64,000 nt of DNA from Desulfobaculum bizertense DSM 18034 (GTDB lineage Bacteria > Desulfobacterota > Desulfovibrionia > Desulfovibrionales > Desulfovibrionaceae). The notes beneath the pieces were generated by a model. The model did not search any database. It saw only the letters and a program-made list of their open reading frames with translations, and was not told the DNA's origin. The DNA lies in NCBI RefSeq assembly GCF_900167065.1, contig NZ_FUYA01000001.1:434001-498000 (forward strand). The letters are read 5' to 3'. Shown here piece after piece: positions 54,953 through 63,741 of this stretch (within the stretch, counting starts at the first letter, position 1; the number at the start of each line of letters is the position of its first letter). A program made the translations under genes and the position numbers.

Positions 54953-56695
54953 CTACTGCTCCAGAATGGCGTCGCTGAATTTGCCAACACCGTATTCGCT
55001 CCGGCGGAAGAATTTTTCTGGTGCCGGGCCAATAATCTGGAGTTCGCGGTGCTTGCGCTGGACGTCGAGTGCAATTTGCATCTCCTTGGTGCAGCCCGTG
55101 GAGAATGTCGAGTCTTTTCCTGCCCAGATTGGCGGGACCCGCATCCCCATCAGTTCAAAGCTTCGCTCAATGTCAGCAACGGTCTGGAAACGCCAGACAT
55201 TCAGAAGGCCGCTTCGCTGCACCTTTTCCCACATATACATCAGGTCGTCCGCGTCCATCCCTTCTTCAAAGTGTTCTGCGGGATTAATAATATAGGTGTT
55301 GGCGAGGCGTTTTCGGAGGTAACGCACATAGGTGTCGACAACCTTGATTGCAAGGTCGACCTGCCCCGGCAGGGAGCCAATAATTGCGCTATAGAACATG
55401 ACGGTTTGTCCAGAATTTCTGGCTTCCCGCATTTCTTCGATGATTTCAAAAGCTTTATCGCCCAGATCTTTTTCTGAGAAAGTAATGATGCTTTTGGGGC
55501 GTTTTTTGAGCCGAATCTGGAAGCGGCCGCTTTTATCGCGCCACCAGCAGAGCACATCGCGGCTGAATTTTTGGCTTGTGTTAATGAGGCGGCGGAACTG
55601 GGGGTGCCCAGTCGCCATGATGAGGTCTGCCTCTTTCCACGCCCGCGCGAAGGTGATTGACGTGCGGTACAGATTTAAATCTTCTCGCGAGCCATCAGAA
55701 ATAATCAGGAAAGGATGCTGGCGCTGGACGCTCAGCAGTTCGTTTTTACTCACGCTGCTATTTTGCAGGAAAAAGGCGTCAGAAATATGTTTTGCCAGCA
55801 CTGGGTCATGTTCCCAGTCCCAGAATGACGGGCTGACGAAGTTAAATCCTTCTTTTACTGCCAGCGTGACTTTATGGCCCTGTCGGAGCAGTGAGCGGAT
55901 AATCAGGATATCAAACATGAGGCCGCCCGCGCGGTCCGGGATATACAGGATTTTTCTCGGCTGGCCAGGGCATGGCCCAAAGGTTTCTTCGAGGCAGCGT
56001 GTTGATTCCGGTGCGCTTAGGTCCGTCGGGGTGATTTTATCGCATGCCGCCTGGTAGTACGCTTCGGTCCAGATTCCTGACATGGTCGAGAGGTGGATCA
56101 GCCTTTCCAGCTCCATCAGGTCCAGATCAAAGCGCAGGTCTTGCAGCCTTTTGCAGCTCATATACCGTTCCGGGCACACGTTGAGTAGTCTATCCAGTTC
56201 TGGCGACTCAATAGCCTCTTGCGCCTGTCGGTTATATCTCCTGCGGATGCCGCGGAAAGGGTCTTCTATCCCTGACTGGGTCATGAAAATTGTCAGGAAC
56301 CGCTTCATCATTCGCGATGGAATCACAATTGGCGATGCCTGAATTTGGCGGTATTTATGTCTGCACAGCAGAATAATTTTCTTTCGCGTGTATTTGTCCG
56401 GGACGTAGCGGCGAACCAGCTTGACCAGTGCGACCCATTTTTCGTGGTAGCGGCGCGTGAGATCACTATCAAGCTTCGAACTCAACAGGTGCGGTACCAG
56501 CAGATCAGAGCATGGCAGATAAACCTGATTTTCCTCCAGTGACAGCATGAAACGCATCTGTTCCTGCGATGCGTTCTTGTCCGGATCTATCGTGTATTCA
56601 AGGTTGTTTTCAGATAAGAAGTGCAACAGCCACGCATCAAGGCGTGCGGATTTTCCAAAATACAGCGATGCGGTGTTCATCGGAATCTCTTGCAT
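54953..56695 (-). CDS. DUF89/ARMT1-like conserved protein
   Basis: This 580-residue protein has a central-to-C-terminal domain resembling DUF89 (ARMT1-like): PRKILYIPDRAGGLMFDILI, GHKVTLAVKEGFNFVSPSFW, LIISDGSREDLNLYRTS and ADLIMATGHPQFRRL correspond to the family's Asp/Asn phosphate- and metal-site blocks. DUF89 proteins are metal-dependent phosphatases acting on phosphometabolites. The first 250 residues are helical, basic and unrecognised. ATG 56695 has GAGGAGAG close upstream. It stands 84 bases before nth on the same strand, and repeat R5 lies just upstream. Confidence 0.6.
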   Translation of the reverse strand: MQEIPMNTASLYFGKSARLDAWLLHFLSENNLEYTIDPDKNASQEQMRFMLSLEENQVYLPCSDLLVPHLLSSKLDSDLTRRYHEKWVALVKLVRRYVPDKYTRKKIILLCRHKYRQIQASPIVIPSRMMKRFLTIFMTQSGIEDPFRGIRRRYNRQAQEAIESPELDRLLNVCPERYMSCKRLQDLRFDLDLMELERLIHLSTMSGIWTEAYYQAACDKITPTDLSAPESTRCLEETFGPCPGQPRKILYIPDRAGGLMFDILIIRSLLRQGHKVTLAVKEGFNFVSPSFWDWEHDPVLAKHISDAFFLQNSSVSKNELLSVQRQHPFLIISDGSREDLNLYRTSITFARAWKEADLIMATGHPQFRRLINTSQKFSRDVLCWWRDKSGRFQIRLKKRPKSIITFSEKDLGDKAFEIIEEMREARNSGQTVMFYSAIIGSLPGQVDLAIKVVDTYVRYLRKRLANTYIINPAEHFEEGMDADDLMYMWEKVQRSGLLNVWRFQTVADIERSFELMGMRVPPIWAGKDSTFSTGCTKEMQIALDVQRKHRELQIIGPAPEKFFRRSEYGVGKFSDAILEQ

Positions 56696-56762
56696 GTCTC
56701 TCCTCGTTCAGTCTTATGCCATTTCCCTAACTCTACAGGCATTCGCTACAGACAGCAAAGTC

Positions 56763-57220
56763 GTGCTGGATGAGTGGGTGGGGGGATAAGATTGGGGGCC
56801 AGTCCCAGCGCATTAGCGCTGGATGGGTGGGTGGGGGAAATTGGGGGCCAGCCCCCAAACCCCCGCGTAAGGGAATGATTCCCTTACGTATCCTCATCGA
56901 GTTTAAAAGCCGTTCAAGCTTCGCTTGAACGGCTTTTAAACTTGGGTGAGAAGGCGTAAAGAAGCTCTTTCTCTTTCCCGTGCGTTGCCACCAATCAGGA
57001 ATACGTGCGGTCAGAAAAAGGCAGAAGAATAGGCGATCGGGAAACGCCCACTAGCTCAAAAAAACGGCTGATGGAGAGGAAAGCGAAGCTTTCATCCCAT
57101 TCAGCCGTTTTTTTGAGCGATAGCGGGATTCCCAAGGGCCTCGTCCTTGGGCGGGGTCAAGGGGCAGCGCCCCTTGCAGGGTTTGGGGCAGCGCCCCAAT
57201 AACACAACACCCACCCACCA
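56763..57220 (+). repeat. Structured interspersed repeat R5
   Basis: Fifth copy, same orientation. Two leader units (GTGCTGGATGAGTGGGTGG and GCGCTGGATGGGTGGGTGGG) are followed by GGGGGC/GCCCCC, CGTAAGGGAA/TTCCCTTACG, and the long stem 56901-56941, where GCCGTGCAAG of R1 is GCCGTTCAAG and the opposite arm is changed to match. The CTGAACGC hairpin is absent. The second long stem 57054-57118 starts GCTCAAAAAAACGG. CCCAAGG/CCTTGGG, GGGGC/GCCCC and TTGGGGC/GCCCCAA follow, ending ACACCCACCCACC. It lies between two leftward genes, so element orientation is not tied to gene direction. Confidence 0.9.
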
Positions 57221-57249
57221 CAACACTTGCACAAGTGTGAAACAGCTCG

Positions 57250-58005
57250 CTAGTCGTTGTGAACGATTTTAAGAGGTCCGAGGGCCTGCTTAACGGGCAT
57301 GAGTTCGATGGAATTGATGTTGACGTGAGCGGGGAGGGTCGCAGCCCAGAAGACGGATTCTGCAATATCGACAGGGGTGAGGGCGTTAACGTTTTCGTAG
57401 ATGCTTTTTGCTTTGCTGGAGTCACCCTTAAAGCGAACGAGCGAGAATTCTGTTTCAGCGAGACCGGGTTCGATGTTGGTCACGCGAATGGGCTTTCCGA
57501 TGAGGTCCTCGCGCAGGTTGAGGGAGAACTGTTTCACAAAAGCCTTGGTCCCACCATAGACGTTGCTTCCGGGATAAGGGTAGGTGCCGGAGATGGAGCC
57601 GAGGTTGATGATGTGGCCGGAGTTTCGTTTGACCATGCCGGGAAGGATGGCGCGGGTCATGTAGAGCAGCCCTTTGATGTTGGTGTCGACCATGACGTTC
57701 CAGTCCTCAAGAGAGGCGGTGTCGGCAGATTCAAGACCGAGGGCGAGGCCGGCATTGTTGACGAGCAGGTCGATAGCCTGAAAGTCCTCGGGAATGCTGG
57801 CGAGTGCTGCTTTGATAGCGCTGTTGTCGCGAACGTCAAAACAGAGCGTGTGGACGGGCGCTGGTGCCAGCTCTGCGGCGAGTTCGGTGAGTCGCTCCTG
57901 ACGGCGACCAGTAATGATGACCTTCCAGCCCTCGGCGGCAAAACGTGTTGCGCAGGCTTTGCCAAAGCCGGACGTTGCGCCAGTAATCAAGACGATTTTC
58001 TGCAT
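57250..58005 (-). CDS. Short-chain dehydrogenase/reductase (YdfG-like)
   Basis: This 251-residue classical SDR has the cofactor motif ITGATSGFGKACATRFAAEG, the ITGRRQERL segment favouring NADP, NNAGLALG, catalytic Ser in INLGSISGTYPYPG and YGGTKAFVKQF (YxxxK). The closest recognised type is YdfG, which oxidises L-allo-threonine or serine and reduces malonic semialdehyde; the true substrate is unproven. ATG 58005 has AAGGAAGAG upstream. Monocistronic. Confidence 0.9.
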   Translation of the reverse strand: MQKIVLITGATSGFGKACATRFAAEGWKVIITGRRQERLTELAAELAPAPVHTLCFDVRDNSAIKAALASIPEDFQAIDLLVNNAGLALGLESADTASLEDWNVMVDTNIKGLLYMTRAILPGMVKRNSGHIINLGSISGTYPYPGSNVYGGTKAFVKQFSLNLREDLIGKPIRVTNIEPGLAETEFSLVRFKGDSSKAKSIYENVNALTPVDIAESVFWAATLPAHVNINSIELMPVKQALGPLKIVHND

Positions 58006-58188
58006 GACTCTTCCTTTGTAAAAAATGTTGCGGGAGTGATTGTAGAGTACAGATTTCTTCGTGCCTTTCAAGGGCTGAGTAAGCCCTTACAAACAGATTC
58101 CTACTGTTGACCTCGGAATATTTCTCCTTATAAATTTTGGAGAAGAGAGCCAGAAGATAATTTTGATTGAGCCGATGTGTGGTTTGCG

Positions 58189-60108
58189 ATGAAGGAAGAG
58201 AAACAGAAAAAAAAGAGAACCGAGCAAAACAGAAGCGCACGTGCTGTGCAGGTGCTGCTGCTCTGCTGTGCGCTTGCTTTTGGCGCGGTGGAGGCTCAGG
58301 CGGGGAATTATGACCGGGGGCGCTCTCATTTCGTGAGTGCGACGGGGCGAGTCACTGATACAAGCGTTGTTACGGCGGGGGACATCCATGCTGCCGGAGT
58401 AAAGACGCTGAAACAGGCGATAGCCTTGCTGCCGGGCGTTTATTTGATGTCCGATCAGGATGGAAATTCGCGCCTTGATATCCGGGGCTTTGGGGCAACG
58501 AGCGTCAAAGTTTTGCTGAATGGTATCCCTGTGACCTCGCCATACGACGGAGAAATTTCGACAGACTTCGTGTCGCTGAAAGATGTGGCGCGCATTGAGC
58601 TTGTTCGAGGCGGTAGCTCTGTGCTCTATGGTCCTGGCGGCACGGCTGGAACAATTAATATCCTGACTAAGGGCGACGCTCCGAATATTTTTCGAAGCAT
58701 GCACGCTAATTTCCAAAATGGAAAAGGCTCAAAATCCGGCTTCCATGCGCAAAAGCGACTGGATGGGATGACACTGTTTGCTAATGGTGGCTATACGCGC
58801 CTGCGTTCAAAACTTGGAAACGGACCTGCCCCGGGAGATGATGGGAGCCATACTCTTGGCCGCTATCACTGGACCGAAACGGCGGCACCTCTGAATATCG
58901 TTGAGCGAAAGAAAGAGGATGAACCCAGAGTGCTTTCACGCGGAAAGCTGAAACCTCGTGATGATGTTGAAGCAATGTCTATCCAGCTTGGGGCGGAACA
59001 TCGCTTTGTGATTCCGCTGGATGTGCGGGGCTGGGTCTACGCGAGTCGCCTGAATGAGCGAGATGTCCACCGGGATGATTTTTTGAATTACAGCACGGAA
59101 AACACCGTGCAGGACTCAAGCACGAAAACCTTCCGCACGGGTGGTACGGTGCAGGCCGCATACCACCTTGGTGCTCCGGGAACTCTGTCGGCAGGGTTCT
59201 CCGTTGAGCGTGACCAGTGGAGAAGTAGCGATTTTGAGACGTTTACGGCTGAGGAGTCGGGGACGACTTCAAATAAGCAGGTGCAGGAAGATTATACGGT
59301 GAATACGTGGAGTGCTGCGCTGGAGTATGAGCTGGAGTTGTGGAAGCACGCCGGGCTTGTGCTGGGTTCCGGCTGGCATGGTCATAGCAGCGCCAACCGC
59401 GAGGATGAAGTACAGTGGAGCGGGCTAGGCGGCGTGTACGTTGATCCACTAAAAAATACACGACTGCGGGCGCTGGTGTCCCGAAAGGTGCGCTTCCCGT
59501 CCATGGAGCAGCTTTACGATCAGGACGCGGGGAATCTGGCTTTGCAGTCAGAACTGGCAACACACTACGAGCTTGGTGTGATCCAGAAAATTCCGGACTG
59601 GCAGACGAGCGTAAACCTGAGTGTTTTTCGGATTGATACCCAGAACACCATTAGAAATATTGATGACCACTATGTAGATGACGGTGATTATCGATTTTAT
59701 GGTTTTGAAAGCTCTGTTTCGAATTCCTCAATTAAAAATTTGCGACTTCGCTTTGCCTACACGTTTTTGGACCCGCTTTCCGCAGACATAAGCGGAAACT
59801 ATAAGGCTTTTCAGGAACGGCCAGATAATACTTTTGCTCTTGAGGGCTGGTATAAGCTGCCAGAAGGACTGAAAGTGTATTTTTCGTGGAACTATCTGGG
59901 CTACGGCTGGAGCGAGAGCGTGGATTCTGAGGAAGATCTTTCGCGAAAGAGCTTCCATATTGTGAATATGCGAGTTTCCAAGAAGTTTAGCCGGGTACTG
60001 GAAGGGTACGTCGTTGGTGACAACCTGCTGGATGTCCGGGAGGAGGATGGCTACCGGCTTCCGTGGTCTGGACGAACACTTTCGGTCGGGATGTCGTGGA
60101 AATTTTGA
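58189..60108 (+). CDS. TonB-dependent outer-membrane receptor
   Basis: This protein of about 639 residues has a signal peptide with a long basic n-region (KEEKQKKKR, then VLLLCCALAFGAVEAQAG). A plug domain (about 60-165) follows with RLDIRGFGATSVKVLLNGIP and ELVRGGSSVLYGPGGTAGTI, then a 22-strand barrel region ending in ...SVGMSWKF with the terminal Phe of outer-membrane proteins. Similarity is to vitamin B12/siderophore receptors. No riboswitch or Fur box was recognised upstream and no TonB genes are nearby. The ATG has no good ribosome site; GTG 58177 is an alternative. Confidence 0.9.
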   Translation: MKEEKQKKKRTEQNRSARAVQVLLLCCALAFGAVEAQAGNYDRGRSHFVSATGRVTDTSVVTAGDIHAAGVKTLKQAIALLPGVYLMSDQDGNSRLDIRGFGATSVKVLLNGIPVTSPYDGEISTDFVSLKDVARIELVRGGSSVLYGPGGTAGTINILTKGDAPNIFRSMHANFQNGKGSKSGFHAQKRLDGMTLFANGGYTRLRSKLGNGPAPGDDGSHTLGRYHWTETAAPLNIVERKKEDEPRVLSRGKLKPRDDVEAMSIQLGAEHRFVIPLDVRGWVYASRLNERDVHRDDFLNYSTENTVQDSSTKTFRTGGTVQAAYHLGAPGTLSAGFSVERDQWRSSDFETFTAEESGTTSNKQVQEDYTVNTWSAALEYELELWKHAGLVLGSGWHGHSSANREDEVQWSGLGGVYVDPLKNTRLRALVSRKVRFPSMEQLYDQDAGNLALQSELATHYELGVIQKIPDWQTSVNLSVFRIDTQNTIRNIDDHYVDDGDYRFYGFESSVSNSSIKNLRLRFAYTFLDPLSADISGNYKAFQERPDNTFALEGWYKLPEGLKVYFSWNYLGYGWSESVDSEEDLSRKSFHIVNMRVSKKFSRVLEGYVVGDNLLDVREEDGYRLPWSGRTLSVGMSWKF

Positions 60109-60110
60109 AA

Positions 60111-60145
60111 AAAAAGCCCCTGCTTTTGGCGGGGGCTTTTTTTTA
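60111..60145. terminator. Bidirectional intrinsic terminator
   Basis: AGCCCCTGC and GCGGGGGCT arms (60115-60123 with 60129-60137, one wobble) are flanked by A and T runs and lie between the convergent receptor and nucleoside-recognition genes. Confidence 0.88.
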
Positions 60146-61105
60146 GGCTGCGTTCATAAATATTTTCATAAACTGGGGTCGAGGCATTGTTTTGACGAGC
60201 TTAACGAGGAGGGCCATGACGCCAAGACTCACGATGAGACGCCCCCACATGATGCCGGAGAAGTCCGCACCGATGAGGACCATGAGAAGTGGGTCTTCAA
60301 TGAGCGAGTGAGCGACGCCCATGAGGGTCATGGCGCTAAAGATGTCGCGCTGGGGGACTGCTCCTTCGCGGATTTCGTGCATGATGAGTCCGCTACCATA
60401 AGACAGGCCGAGAGTGAGGCCCACAACAGTAAGCGTCGCGGCCTGCGGGCCAATACCCATAAAGGTCAGGATGGGGCGAAGAACAAAGTTGATGGCTTCG
60501 GTGATACGAAGTTTGTTCAGGAGCTTCATCATGAACATGAGGGCGACAATGATGCCATAGATAGAAACAAGTGTTTTAAGCTGATCGATGCCCCATTCCA
60601 TAAGCGTTGCCGGGGGCGTGCCGGGATTCCAGAGTACTTGTGCTGGTTCGGTAAGAAGCCCAAAGTTTGAATAGATTAGATGGAGGATGACGCCTGCGAG
60701 CAGGGCGACTGCACAGCGAAAGAGCACCTGAAACCAGAGGCTTGGACCACACTTTTGGGCAACTTTACATTCGACGGGCAGGGCGTGGGCAATGAGAAGC
60801 ATGGTGGCGAGCACCGTGACCTGCCCCACGTTGAGCATCGCCGCAGGAGCAAGGCTGATGTAGACAACAAGTCCCGAATAGTTGTTAACGAGAAGGCCTG
60901 TCGCCCAGACAAGCCCCATGCTTGCAGGGAGTCCGACAAGCTGCATGAGGGGGCCAAGCGGGATGGCCAGATACTGGATGAGGTCAAATTCCTGCAAGAG
61001 CTTAACGATAATGATGATAGGCACCATCACCTTAAAAAGCTCAATGGAAGCCTCTGTTGCATCGCGAAACGTTTTTAGTGTCGCCTGGAGAAGCTCTTTT
61101 GACAT
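60143..61105 (-). CDS. Nucleoside recognition (Gate) domain membrane protein
   Basis: This 320-residue integral membrane protein has about eight hydrophobic segments. VPIIIIVKLLQEFDLIQYL and LPASMGLVWATGLLVNNYSG in the first half, and GLTLGLSYGSGLIMHEIREG in the second, are typical of the Gate/nucleoside-recognition family (SpmA/YjiG-like). Substrates of these proteins are poorly known. ATG 61105 has AGAGAG upstream; the in-frame extension to 61150 is rejected. It ends at a bidirectional terminator shared with the TonB receptor. Confidence 0.82.
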   Translation of the reverse strand: MSKELLQATLKTFRDATEASIELFKVMVPIIIIVKLLQEFDLIQYLAIPLGPLMQLVGLPASMGLVWATGLLVNNYSGLVVYISLAPAAMLNVGQVTVLATMLLIAHALPVECKVAQKCGPSLWFQVLFRCAVALLAGVILHLIYSNFGLLTEPAQVLWNPGTPPATLMEWGIDQLKTLVSIYGIIVALMFMMKLLNKLRITEAINFVLRPILTFMGIGPQAATLTVVGLTLGLSYGSGLIMHEIREGAVPQRDIFSAMTLMGVAHSLIEDPLLMVLIGADFSGIMWGRLIVSLGVMALLVKLVKTMPRPQFMKIFMNAA

Positions 61106-61191
61106 GGCTCTCTTGTGTTGTAATGAGGTTGATAGAGAAAGTAGTGCCAACGAGCTTGGAATAGAATAGCTTTGGGTGAAGGTAAAGCATG

Positions 61192-61213
61192 AAAAAAGGG
61201 GCCGAAGCCCCTT
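61192..61213 (-). terminator. Intrinsic terminator with UUCG loop
   Basis: On the minus strand AAGGGGC and GCCCCTT enclose a TTCG tetraloop (61196-61213), followed by a T run. It ends the ADP-ribosylglycohydrolase gene. Confidence 0.88.
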
Positions 61214-61224
61214 GGTGTTTGTGT

Positions 61225-62148
61225 TTAGGAAAAAGCTTGGAGTGCCGTGCTAATCCGGTCTTTTGCCGTGAGTTCGGCAAGCCAGTTTTCTGGTATTGCG
61301 GCCGGACCATAGACCGCCCCAAGGACTGTTCCGAGGAGCATGCCACGTGCGGCAGAGTCGCCTCCGCACAAAACATTTTCGACAAGTGCGTCTTTGATGT
61401 TTTCAGGATGGCGAAGAAGCAGGTGCAGCGAGGATCGAAATGCGGCATTCATGGTGCAACCCTGTCCAAGCTTTGGGACGGCCTCAACACTGGTCAGGTT
61501 GAGCATGAAGCGGCTTTCTTCAAGCGACTGCTCCATGTTTGCCTGTTCGTAGTCTGCGGCACAGGCCAATGCGATGGCCTCAGGCATACTTTTGCCGTCA
61601 AAAATATCCCGAAGGACGCGGACGAAAAAGCGGGTTGCATCCAGAACAACCGGGGTGTTGTGCGTCATCCTGGCCTGCGCAACAGCGGCCTCTTCCAGTG
61701 CATCAAAGTCTCCGTAAAGCGCGGGAATAAGCGCTCCGAGGCGTGACGCAGCAGAAATGTCCGCAGAATTTGAGCCGGAGCTTTCTGGACCACTGCCAGA
61801 CGCAATATTATTGAGTGTCTCTTTTGTGGCCTTGTCCCGGTATCCCGAATACTTTTCAAAGAGCTTTTGCCAGTCTTCAAAGAAGTTTTCCAGTTCAAAG
61901 CCGTGAGCAGCGCTGACGGATTCCAGCAGAACCAGAGCCTGATCTCCGTAGTGCGTCTGGTCTCCTGCTCCCTTGTCTTTGTGATACTGGCTTTGGATTG
62001 GAGCAGAATACTGCTCTGGATTGCTCAGCTTTTTATGTATTTCGTCCGTGCTGTATATCCAGTGAGGACCCAAAGCCAGAGCATCACCAGCAAACATTCC
62101 CAAGAGAGCGCCAGCCGCCCGTTCCTGTGGTGAAAGCGAAGTACTCAT
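61225..62148 (-). CDS. ADP-ribosylglycohydrolase family protein
   Basis: This 307-residue all-helical protein has AAGALLGMFAGDALALGPHW at the N-terminus, DQTHYGDQALVLLESV, and a C-terminal CGGDSAARGMLLGTVLGAVY corresponding to the family's GGDxDxxA...G signature. The second acidic residue of that signature is Ala here, so metal binding and catalysis may be altered. The family removes ADP-ribose from proteins or cleaves related substrates. ATG 62148 has GGAG eight bases upstream. Monocistronic. Confidence 0.85.
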   Translation of the reverse strand: MSTSLSPQERAAGALLGMFAGDALALGPHWIYSTDEIHKKLSNPEQYSAPIQSQYHKDKGAGDQTHYGDQALVLLESVSAAHGFELENFFEDWQKLFEKYSGYRDKATKETLNNIASGSGPESSGSNSADISAASRLGALIPALYGDFDALEEAAVAQARMTHNTPVVLDATRFFVRVLRDIFDGKSMPEAIALACAADYEQANMEQSLEESRFMLNLTSVEAVPKLGQGCTMNAAFRSSLHLLLRHPENIKDALVENVLCGGDSAARGMLLGTVLGAVYGPAAIPENWLAELTAKDRISTALQAFS

Positions 62149-62436
62149 ACGCATCACTCCAGTTGAAATGGTGAGGGGTTCTTTATTATTTATGTGCTCT
62201 TGTCTTTTGTTGCAAGCGAATCTCAGCGATTTCTCCCCGGCTTCTGGTCGTACCGTTAGAAAATATTTTATACTAGAGCTACATACAGAGCATGGAACTC
62301 TGTTCCCATTTCTCTAACATATGAGAAATGCGTCTTTTTTTGCAGAATAGACAGGCCAAATACCTTGACTGTCTGTTTTCCGTGCGTACCCTTCACCGCA
62401 TGACGCATGGGAAAAAGTCCCATGAAAGGAAGTATT

Positions 62437-63654
62437 GTGAAAGCTCACGAAACCGCGCAAAAGGAACTGCGTTCTGCGCAAAAACGTGCTCTCTTTTCAA
62501 TTTTTGTGAACGCGTCGCTGGCCGGAGCAAAGGGCATTGCGGGATTTGCCGCAGGGAGTGCCTCGCTCATTGGCGACGCCCTGCATTCTGCAACTGATGT
62601 TTTGGCTTCTGGCGCGGCCTTTGTTGGCTTATGGCTCGCCGGGCGCCGTCATCCCTCGTTTCCGTACGGTCTGTACAAGGCAGAAACCGTCGCGACCCTT
62701 ATTATCAGTATTGTCGTTATTCTCGCCGCCTATGAGATTGGGCGCTGGGCAATTGTAGGAACTCCCGGTGCTCCCAACACAACGCTGGCTCTTACGGTTG
62801 CTGTCGCTTCCCTGATTATTACAGTTTCTTTTGGTCTGTATCAGCTTGCTCAGGGGCGAAAGCTTGGCTCCACAGCCCTTGTCGCGGATGCTCGTGACTA
62901 CCTTGTCGACGGTGCCTCGACTCTCGTGGTTATCGCCAGTCTGATCGGTGAATCCTTTGGCTACCATCTTGAGCGTTACGCCGCTGGTGCGGTTTCTCTG
63001 TTTGTTTTTTGGGCCGGAGGCACATTACTTTTTCGGACTCTGAAAGACTTGATGGATGCCGGTATGGATCCAGAGGAACAGGAGAAAATTTCGAGCTATC
63101 TGAAAGCACATCCGCAGGTCCGCAGTGTTGAGGACTGCATGGGCCGCACTGCTGGTGGGCGCTATATCATCAATCTGGATGTTATTTTGCACACGACCTC
63201 GCATGAGGTTGCAGACCGGGTTGCAGATCGGCTTGAAGAAGAGCTTTATGCGGAATTCCCGCGTGTCGTGATGGCGCACATACGGACGCATCACGGCCAT
63301 TCGGTAACAATACGGCGTTTTGTCCCTGCGCAGGATGAGAGCGGAAAGAGTTCAGAGCACTTTGCCTCTGCACCGTATTTTCGTGTCGAAACTGTAGACG
63401 CTGGTACCGGGAATGTTTTGCATTTTGAGGTGCTCCCCAATCCCCACAGCGACGCAGAAAAGACCAAGGGGCTTTTGGTTGGAAAGTGGCTTTTGGAGCT
63501 GGACCCTGACGAGGTGTGCATTGGCTCGGCAGGCGTGAACAAAACCGCAGGCTATCTGCTGCGAGAGGCTGGCGTGCGTCTTTTGGAAATGGATGGTACT
63601 CTTTGTGCTGATGTGGCGCATCTGCATTCTTCAAATGAGACTCCCGCGTCCTAA
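62437..63654 (+). CDS. Cation diffusion facilitator fused to NifX/NifB-type domain
   Basis: This protein of about 405 residues has a CDF transporter (about 15-290) with five to six membrane segments, metal motifs IGDALHSATD and VADARDYLVD, and a cytoplasmic metallochaperone-like domain with several His. The last 110 residues (YFRVETVDAGTGNVLHFEVL, IGSAGVNKTAGYLLREAGVR) look like a dinitrogenase iron-molybdenum cofactor (NifX/NafY) domain. The fusion suggests efflux or delivery of Fe, Zn or another metal. GTG 62437 follows AAGGAAG; ATG 62422 and ATG 62407 are alternatives. Confidence 0.85.
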   Translation: MKAHETAQKELRSAQKRALFSIFVNASLAGAKGIAGFAAGSASLIGDALHSATDVLASGAAFVGLWLAGRRHPSFPYGLYKAETVATLIISIVVILAAYEIGRWAIVGTPGAPNTTLALTVAVASLIITVSFGLYQLAQGRKLGSTALVADARDYLVDGASTLVVIASLIGESFGYHLERYAAGAVSLFVFWAGGTLLFRTLKDLMDAGMDPEEQEKISSYLKAHPQVRSVEDCMGRTAGGRYIINLDVILHTTSHEVADRVADRLEEELYAEFPRVVMAHIRTHHGHSVTIRRFVPAQDESGKSSEHFASAPYFRVETVDAGTGNVLHFEVLPNPHSDAEKTKGLLVGKWLLELDPDEVCIGSAGVNKTAGYLLREAGVRLLEMDGTLCADVAHLHSSNETPAS

Positions 63655-63702
63655 ACCCTTGACAGTTTTTTTTCTGTAATTACAACTGCCTTTTTGTCTT
63701 TG

Positions 63703-63727
63703 AGGAGCGGATCACCGCTCCTTTTTG
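63703..63727 (+). terminator. Terminator or attenuator before the ABC gene
   Basis: AGGAGCGG/CCGCTCCT (63703-63710 with 63715-63722, loop ATCA) is followed by five T residues, only 15 bases upstream of the ABC ATPase ATG. Confidence 0.8.
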
Positions 63728-63741
63728 CAAGAGGAGGGCGC

